A stretch of DNA of 64,000 bases from contig KV748191.1 in assembly GCA_001692895.1 (NCBI GenBank), positions 744,001 to 808,000 of the forward strand, given 5' to 3'. Within the stretch, counting starts at the first letter, position 1. Every line of letters starts with the position of its first letter. This document shows positions 57,791-64,000 of the stretch, piece by piece. A model generated the notes under the pieces. That model was given only the letters and a program-made list of their open reading frames with translations. It was not told the origin of the DNA and searched no databases. The position numbers were made by a program, and so were the translations under genes. This DNA comes from Cenococcum geophilum 1.58 (taxonomy: Eukaryota > Ascomycota > Dothideomycetes > Gloniales > Gloniaceae).

Positions 57791-59504
57791 CGTACCTTAC
57801 CTATAAGGAGTGTTATTTCTAGCTTAACAGCAATACGGAAAGTCTTTTCTTCCATATCTTACCCTAGTTATAGCTAGAAAAAGTCTATAAATAGGGCTTT
57901 TTTTTATTATAGATTATTAGTGCGATTATTACTCTATTTATTTTTCCAATAAGATTTACCTTTGGAGTTTTCTCTTAACTTCTTAAAGTGTTCCTGTAAA
58001 GGTGCTAAATAGGTATTAAATTGGCCCTAAAAGTCTTTCCCGTTATTTAAGGTTCCTAACTTTAACCTTTCTAAAGTTCTCTTTAAGAATGGCTTTTTTA
58101 AAGGTTAAGTCTGCCCTATATTACTACTAGAGTGCCTATACTTTTAGTAACCCCCTAACTTCCTACTAAAAGAGGTCTAGTTCCTTACCGTATCTTTAGC
58201 GTTTAGAACTACTCGTTTAAAATCCGTATATATAGTAATCCGCAATAGGGCTCCTATATACTTCATTTTATTACAAATTACTAGCTTAATTCTAGCCCAG
58301 ATAAACCCAATCTTTTTTTTTATAGATACTACCATCCTTATTTTTAAAGGGCTTTAGATCTATTTACTAAGTATAAGTTTTTATAAAGTTTATAAACTAG
58401 CGGAAGTTATAGCGGTCTAGCTATATCCCATTCTAAAATAGCTCTATATTATCGTATTATATAATATATAAATCTTAAGTCTATTTCTTTAGAAAGGTTT
58501 ACAGCTATAGCTATATAGTAATTTACTCTTTATTAAGCTAATTAAGTGCGATTTTGTAAGGCAGTATTGCTAGGGTGTATAGTAGGGAGTAGGCAAGCCG
58601 AGCATGAGTCACATAGGGAGTCGATAGAAGAGGACGATATGGTAAAGAGTAGGCAATAGCCTCGTACTGAGAGAGACGAACCAATAGGGGAGGAAGGAAG
58701 CTGTAAGCCCGAGGAGCTTATAAGGGGTGGCTAAGGCCTAGCCGAAGGCTAGCCTTGGCAGCCCCTAAGAGCTCCTAGGATGTAGCCGAGTAAGGGACCA
58801 AAAGTACCCTTACAGATCTAGTTTAGCAATCGGTCTTTAATCTTACTAATAATCTAGTATATATGCTCTTTAGTATTATCTTATATTATTAGCATCTTAA
58901 AGAAGTTGTCTACCTTATAAACTCAATTATCTAACTGCTAGGCATTAAGTCTATAGCGGAGTTCTAGACTACCAGAGGCCTTAGCTAGTTAGTCTATATC
59001 CTTTTTCCGTTTATAGCGTAGATAACTCTCTAAGTCTTCTATACCTCCTTAGGTAGGTACTAAGTAACTTTTAAAAAGCCCTTAGCCTTAACTAAGTTAT
59101 AAAAAAATTTACCTAGCTTAAATTAGACCCTACTAAATCTAGATTTACCCTTAGAGGGTTTTAATATATTTATTAGTGGCTTTCTCCCGTATAGCTTCTA
59201 AGAGCCTTATAATAGCTTCCTAATATCTATCTTAAAGGAGATTAGTATAGGGCTCTTAACCTTCTAAACTCGGGCTTAGGGAGGCTCCTACTATAGAGGT
59301 AGTATTAGTACTAGTAGCTAGTATAGGCTTCCCAATAAGGCTCGGGTCTTAAGTTAGTAATTGGCTTAGATTACCTAAAGGGGTAGGCCTATTTAGCTTA
59401 TAAGCAGTTTATATACCACCACTATGCCAATTATAGGCCGGTGGTCTTCTAGGAGGGTTCTGGTTAGTTCCCTAGTTAAATATATTAGTATATTCCTCTA
59501 GCAT
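57791..59504 (-). pseudogene. A2 gag pseudogene
   Basis: The ATG at 59504 (minus) corresponds to A1 836. The capsid-like region lies around 58820-59000 and 58350-58550. It is interrupted by a solo LTR at 58555-58814. The basic tail follows at about 57900-58200. Inactive through stops and the insertion. Confidence 0.7.
58555..58814. repeat. Solo LTR of an unassigned family
   Basis: The 260-bp insertion starts TGTAAGGCAGTATTGC and ends GTACCCTTACA, the TG...CA form with inverted TGTAAGG/CCTTACA tips. It is flanked by GATTT (58550-58554) and GATCT (58815-58819), a 5-bp duplication differing by one transition. A1 lacks it. It contains GGCCTAGCCGAAGGCTAGCC, which can fold. It is GC-rich compared with its host and has no other copy in the window. 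It has no coding capacity. It is probably what remains after recombination between two LTRs. Confidence 0.85.
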
Positions 59505-59915
59505 TTCTAGCTTAGGGAAGATCTTAAAGTTACCTCTAATGCTTAATCTTTTAATTAACCTAGGTGGGGCCGGAGGGGTTCTAGTTATTTTCTAGTAGCG
59601 TTATAACCGTTATAAAGGGTATCTACGTTTTTTTTAGCGGTAACTATAGGTATATAAGAGTCTTCGAGCTCCTAGAGCATCTAGGTATTAGGGCTTATTT
59701 AGCTATCTTACCTAGAGGGTTATATTATCGCAATCTCTTACTATTAGAGGGACCTTCCTGCCTTTACGTAACGGCTTTCTATAAGGTATCTATAAAGTTT
59801 CCATTTAAGTTATTGTAAGATTTTAAGGGAGGATAGTGGTTATAAATAAAAGATATAAATAAACAATCTCCTTAAAGCCAACTACCCTTCTAAAAAAGAG
59901 TAGGAAGAATTTAAA
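59505..59915 (-). other. A2 5' leader, no gene seen
   Basis: This matches A1 421-835 in reverse. No signal beyond this conservation. Confidence 0.6.
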
Positions 59916-60132
59916 TATAAGGGGATCTTATAGATAGGGGGCTATAAGGATATAATTATAGAACAGGATAAATTAGTAAGAGAGATAAATCCTTAAGGAG
60001 GTAAGGCCTTTAGGATTATAGAGATTATATACTATAGGTATATGCCTCTAGTATGTGACCGGCGACTATCTAAGGGGCGTTTAGGGGTTATTTTAAGGGC
60101 AACCTAAGGTAACCGCAATAATATCCCTTATA
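59916..60132 (-). repeat. A2 5' LTR
   Basis: This 217-bp LTR is followed by the CCTCT duplication and the resumed Helitron. Confidence 0.95.
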
Positions 60133-60137
60133 CCTCT

Positions 60138-60660
60138 ATACTATTACTAGTACTATTTACCTAACCTTTTAAGCCGCCTATATAGTTTTAGGGCTCCTTA
60201 ATAATAACTATAAGTAGTTTAACTACCTATAGGAAGCATCTATATTCGCTACTAGCGCCTAGCTACGGTCTCTTTTTATAACTACCTTAGTTTACGGCCC
60301 TATAACAAACCCGCTTACCCTTTAGATAAATTTAAGCCGTCTCTCTATAATAATCTCCCTTACGTTTTAGTATATTAGCCTAATCTTTTAGGTAGTATTA
60401 AGGATATATATCTAGATTATAGCCTATATCTTATCTAGCGGGTACTTATAAACTATAGTAAAACTTTTATAGATTACTTTCTACCTCTACTATAGCACTG
60501 CTAGGACCTTATAGATAATAATTTACTTATTACTATAGATATAAAGGCTTAGTCAAAAGAACAGAATCTATTAGTAGCTAGTAAATAAGAATTCTAAAAC
60601 AAGGTCTAAAAGAAGGTTAAGGAAAGGATATATCTATATATATAGCGCTAAGGCTTAGCC
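60138..60660 (+). pseudogene. Helitron protein, downstream part
   Basis: Resumed Helitron coding reads AAYIVLGLLNNNYK then EASIFATSA and LRSLFITTLVYGPITNPL, a region that in Helitrons links Rep to the helicase. A later frame gives LDYSLYLIQRVLINYSKTF and AQSKEQNLLVASKQEF, which lead up to the Pif1 helicase. The Walker A motif expected soon after is not present; similarity ends near 60660. Frame changes and RIP stops occur. Confidence 0.8.
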
Positions 60661-61019
60661 AAGCTCCTAACTAGGGTCTATAACAGTGCTGTAATAATAG
60701 AGCTTAATTATAGCACTACTAAGAAAGGCTGTCTTTTTATAGAGTTATACTTTTAGCTAAATTCTAACTAGGCCACCTACTTTACTATAGTTACTACTAC
60801 TATAGATATAGACCTGCAGACCGCCTATTTTTTCCTATACATTAGGAAAATTTTTAGCAGCATTTAGCCAGCATTTTTAGCATTTCGTAGCATTTTATAG
60901 TATTTAAAACAGACTATACGCATTAAGCAGTATCTAGGCAGCTATATATATATATTATATATAAATAATTTATTTTTAGATAAATAATTAGATATAGTAT
61001 ATTATATAATTTTTTTATA
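60661..61019. other. AT-rich spacer after Helitron, no gene supported
   Basis: From 60845 to 60905 the motif AGCATTT recurs about five times at short spacing. From 60940 to 61018 the sequence is nearly pure A/T. No Helitron 3' terminus (CTRR preceded by a hairpin) was recognised, although the Helitron must end somewhere here. Confidence 0.5.
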
Positions 61020-61123
61020 AATTACCCATAAATTACGTAAGTTATTCTACTTCTAAAAAAAGTTTGAATTTTTTTTGAATTTTTTTTAAGAAGTAGAATA
61101 ACTTACGTAATTTATAAGTAATT
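61020..61123. repeat. Long inverted repeat (35-bp arms)
   Basis: The left arm (61020-61054) and right arm (61089-61123) are inverted complements with two or three mismatches; the stem includes AAATTACGTAAG and TTATTCTACTTCT. The 34-base loop contains a TTTGAATTTTTTTTGAATTT repeat. It could be a MITE or a replication- or transcription-associated hairpin. Confidence 0.85.
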
Positions 61124-61380
61124 GTCGGTATACTCGCTTTATCAACGTACACAAATATCACTTGTAGTGGTACGTATGCGGTGTTGAAGTTAGTAATTAA
61201 TTATTGTCTAGAAGTAAGGGGTTACTCTAAGGTTAGGTTAGCTAACCTCGCTATATAGTCTTGTGACCATATTATATGATTAACGTTCCGATACTAGAGC
61301 AACTCTAAAAAGAAGGCTAATTTATACTTTAAAGTTAAGCCTACTTCTAGACTATTCGTAGCATATACGCAATAGCGACT
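61124..61380. other. Possible copia 3' LTR or flank
   Basis: This moderately AT-rich stretch begins TGTCGGTATACTCGC at 61122 and has no coding signal. It could be the 3' LTR of the minus-strand copia element at 61580-64000, but the partner LTR lies outside the window, so I cannot confirm it. Confidence 0.35.
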
Positions 61381-61488
61381 TTCTGCTAAATTCTGCTATA
61401 TTACTAAATTCTGCCAAATTCTACCATGTTACTGAATTCTGCCAAATTCTGCTATATTACCGAATTCTGCCAAATTCTGCCGAACCTA
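61381..61488. repeat. 28-bp tandem repeat
   Basis: Three full units of 28 bp (61381, 61409, 61437) and a partial fourth from 61465 consist of TTCTGCCAAATTCTGC, then TATATTACYGAA. The end of the array overlaps the start of the palindrome module at 61473, so the repeat seems to have grown from the module edge. Confidence 0.9.
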
Positions 61489-61564
61489 ACTTCTACTAAC
61501 CAATTAGGATTTTCCATCCCTGGGATAGAAAATCGCTATTAGCCCGCTTAGTACTAGCGCCAAC
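61473..61564 (+). repeat. Palindrome-centred module beside the copia element
   Basis: This third copy of the 98-bp module seen in E1 and E2, here about 92 bp, starts AATTCTGC and ends near GCGCCAAC. The central palindrome at 61509-61535 has one mismatch (CAT for TAT). Relative to the copia coding direction it is inverted, unlike in family E. Confidence 0.8.
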
Positions 61565-61574
61565 ACTAAACTAA

Positions 61575-64000
61575 AGTTAAATCCGTTCGCTTAACCCACC
61601 CTACGGCCTATAATTTAACTCGATTCGTATTAATAAGCTATAATAGTGCTGTATAGGGCTTACCCTTTATTATAGCGTCCGTAGGGTTAGTATCTCCATT
61701 AATCTACTTAACTTTAGTAATCTGTCTTTGTTTATAAGCTTAGTAAAGGCATATTATATTAATTATTAAGCATTTCTCTTGCGTAGTTTCTAGTCGGACA
61801 AGACAGTTGTATAAAGACTTTAAATTAGTATAGAGAATGAGTGGTAAGTTAACCTGTAAGACCTTATCTAGTATAGATTTAATTACAGCGCCTATATTGA
61901 AACTATACGCCATACCGTATAACTCTAAGGCTAATACACTCCTAGTGACTCTTTTACACTTAATTAAGGACTAGTAAACAATATTTGCCTTATTTAAGGC
62001 GTCTGCTAGTATAAGTACGTAGCTAATTTACAAAGATAAGTCCTTATTGTTGGTGAAGGAAGCGTCTGTAAATACTAGGAGTTATAAGGTGTTAATGTCT
62101 AGCTTAACGAACTTTAGGCCTCTATTTACGTTCTTAATCTGCTAGCTTAATCGCTTATTAAGACTCTTTGCATTGTCTTTAACTGGGTTAATTACCTAGG
62201 TAGTAAAGGATAGGTTAAATAAGGCCTCTAGCTAATAGACTAAGGCGATATAGGCTTCTCTAGCGCGTTAAGCAATATACTAGTCCTTTGGCGTAAGTAG
62301 GCTACGCGTAACTCCTCTGGAGCTAGTGCTGTCTACTAGCGTAGTGTTAACCACACTAAGGTTCTTACACTGGCGCTTTTATATTAGCGTAATACTTCTA
62401 TCTTGTATTAATTAAATAAGTCCTCTATTAAACTTAATTAGTATATTAGCGGTTAATTGCTCTCGCTCCTTAGCCATAAATTTAGCCTTATGTAGTTTGC
62501 TTTATTTAGCCTCTATAAAGGTATTATCTGCGAGGAATAGTATATTGTTAGTTTATAGGCCGATGATTCCGAAAGGCTTGTTGCTGTAAAGTAAGTAAGG
62601 GTTGTATATGGACTGGTCTATTTACAGCTAATTAATGTGGTGTAAATAGTAGGTCTTAAACTAGTAGTTTCTAGCTTTAGGTACTCTATAAAGTAGCTTT
62701 ATAACCTTTAAAACGGAGTCCATATTAATTCCTAATTGTTTATTTAGCTTATATAGTGGTTATATGTAGAACTCGCGGTTTAGGTTCGTTGTAGACTAGA
62801 TATAGGCTTATAAGATATCTTAGAGGTAGAGTCGTGTCTATGGTAGCATAGCAGCGATATAGAGAATTAGCCGCTGGCTAACTCGTTAAATTATTGGTGA
62901 CTAAGTAAGGACCAGCTCTTTCTCTAAGTTATTATAGGCTTATATAATAAGTCGTGATTTCTTAAAGGCTTTATTAGTTCTCTTATTTTTAATCTTATTA
63001 ATAAACTGTAAATTAAAGAGTCTAACCCCCTTTAGTATATTATATAGTTTGATAATCTTAAAGACGCCTTTCTCGAGTAGGCCTATAACCTCCTTTTATC
63101 GTGAAGCGCTGAATTGGGTATTGCTATTGTTTTGTAAGTAAATAGTAGTGCTAGCTGTATCTGCGGTATTATTGTCCTATAAGTAGATAGTAATATCTAT
63201 AATATCCGCAATATCTATAATATTACCCGTAAAAGCGTCTGTATCTATTGTAGTATCTATAATAGTTATGTCTGCGACGGCTGTAAGTAATAAGTATTTA
63301 TGGGGGCGACCTCTACCTCGCTTTGGCGGTAGCTATAGTTTAGCCTTAGGTAACGATTGAGGTTCGGCTGGTAAAGGTACTGGTTTATCTAATTTAGCAG
63401 ACTTTTATGGTTTGACTAGGTCTTATAGGTCTAGTAGGTAAGGTTTTATAACTGTAGAGCGGAAGGTCGTAGGCCTATTTGGTAGCTTTATAGTATAGGT
63501 CTTGCCGTTAATAGTAAGTAGTATATATAGTCTGTCCTAATGGCCACTTTAGCTAGTATTACCTTCTCTTTAGACTAAGATAGGCGAATTAGGTAGAAGG
63601 CCGTAAATAGCGTTGGTTTGTGGTCTATTTTGTATATTAAGAGCGTTAGCGATCTATTATTTAGCTCGTAGCTTTTAGATTTCTACTATTGCTTTTTTAA
63701 TAGCTGTAGCTCGTTGTGTAACTGAAGGTGATAGTATATCCAATTTAACTATTTAGGGGTAGGCTCTAAAGACTAGGAGTGTAGGGACTAGGCCTTTTAG
63801 GCCAGCTGTGTTATTAATAGCTTTAAAGGCCATTTGTAGGGCCATCTCCTTACTAATTTTAGGGATTTTAGTTGTAATAATTTGGTAGGCTTGTTATAGC
63901 GGGCTGTAGTAGTATTCTACTATTCTAATGGAATTATATAATTTAACTAGAACCAACTTTATGGTTGCTCCTATAGTAGCTATATAGTGCTTAAACTCCT
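61575..64000 (-). pseudogene. Ty1/copia pol pseudogene: integrase end, RT, RNase H
   Basis: The minus-strand reading enters from the window edge with the integrase end (KLYNSIRIVEYYYSPLQQAY, near 63950-63890, where the catalytic Glu is retained). It continues through VTQRATAIKKA and a GRGRPRKY basic motif near 63300. Reverse transcriptase (about 63100-62500) reads EKGVFKI, QRVSQRLILYIAAMLP, REFYI and SKLHKAKFMAKEREQLT. RNase H begins FTDASFTNNKDLS at about 62070-62030 and includes CKRVTRSVLALELYGMAYSF. These follow the copia order and fungal copia sequence pattern. Stops are RIP-type. Upstream parts lie outside the window. Confidence 0.9.

Larger units (their letters stand above)
20747..60132 (-). 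mobile_element. Ty3/gypsy chromovirus, family A copy 2 (A2), heavily interrupted
   Basis: This is the same family as A1, on the minus strand, with LTRs at 20747-20963 (3') and 59916-60132 (5') and the duplication CCTCC/CCTCT at 20742-20746 and 60133-60137. Its own sequence lies in 20747-22663, 28608-31381 and 55448-60132, interrupted by C, B2, a 214-bp insertion (56945-57158) and a solo LTR (58555-58814). The inner duplications agree with the intact A1 sequence: TTAGT/TTGGT for C, TATAT for B2 and GATTT/GATCT for the solo LTR. It was inserted into the Helitron. Ambiguous bases occur at 22524-22566. Confidence 0.95.
17978..60660 (+). mobile_element. Helitron remnant, split by A2
   Basis: This plus-strand rolling-circle transposon relic comprises 17978-20746 and, after a 39.4-kb insertion, 60138-60660. 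The halves join within one protein region across the 5-bp A2 duplication. Neither terminus (5' TC, 3' CTRR with hairpin) could be fixed. The Pif1-like helicase expected downstream is not recognisable after about 60660, so the 3' half seems lost. It is the outermost host of the nest. Confidence 0.8.

Overview
The window looks like a repeat-induced point mutation (RIP)-degraded, AT-rich heterochromatic block from a filamentous ascomycete. I see no intact host gene, no tRNA or rRNA gene and no CRISPR array. Almost every base belongs to transposons inserted into one another. Premature stops are mostly TAG and TAA where the family has Gln or Trp. CA and TG dinucleotides are scarce and TA is very common. 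LTR pairs that I compared by eye differ almost only by C:G to T:A transitions. These are the marks of RIP on both strands.

Layout. From 1 to 17386 lies a minus-strand Ty3/gypsy element (family B copy 1). It is interrupted by a plus-strand Ty3/gypsy element (family A copy 1, 206-9126, 5-bp duplication CTTTA) and by a short gag-only LTR element (D, 9758-11860, duplication GACAC). From 17431 to about 17845 is a truncated B-like LTR carrying a 130-bp MITE. From about 17978 a plus-strand Helitron begins. It is split at 20746/60133 by family A copy 2 (minus strand, 20747-60132, duplication CCTCC/CCTCT). A2 is itself split by element C (22669-28602), by family B copy 2 (31387-55442, duplication TATAT), by a 260-bp solo LTR and by a 214-bp insertion. 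B2 is split by E1 (34180-50386, minus, duplication TAAAT). E1 carries a same-family element E2 inside its left LTR (34259-41440, plus, duplication TATTG) and a pogo/Fot1-type DNA transposon inside its gag region (46197-48620, TA duplication). The nest is therefore five levels deep: Helitron > A2 > B2 > E1 > (E2, pogo). The right end (about 61580-64000) is a minus-strand Ty1/copia pol that continues beyond the window.

All elements look inactive. Every reverse transcriptase whose YxDD box I could read has Asp replaced by Asn. The Helitron HUH histidines read as tyrosines, and the pogo transposase keeps one of three catalytic aspartates. All four pol-bearing Ty3 families (A, B, C, E) encode a C-terminal chromodomain, consistent with targeting to heterochromatin and so with the nesting. 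The least mutated pieces are E2, the pogo element, the solo LTR and the 214-bp insertion, which fits later arrival.

The most unusual observations are two short palindromic modules in the 3' regions of otherwise different retroelements. One has compensatory changes in its stem and occurs in both a Ty3 family and the Ty1/copia element. Another is a 9 x 23-bp array inside the E2 polyprotein whose copy number keeps the reading frame and encodes a 23-residue repeat. Families are named A-G here only for bookkeeping; I did not match them to named elements. Several stretches contain ambiguous N bases, so base-level calls there are weak.
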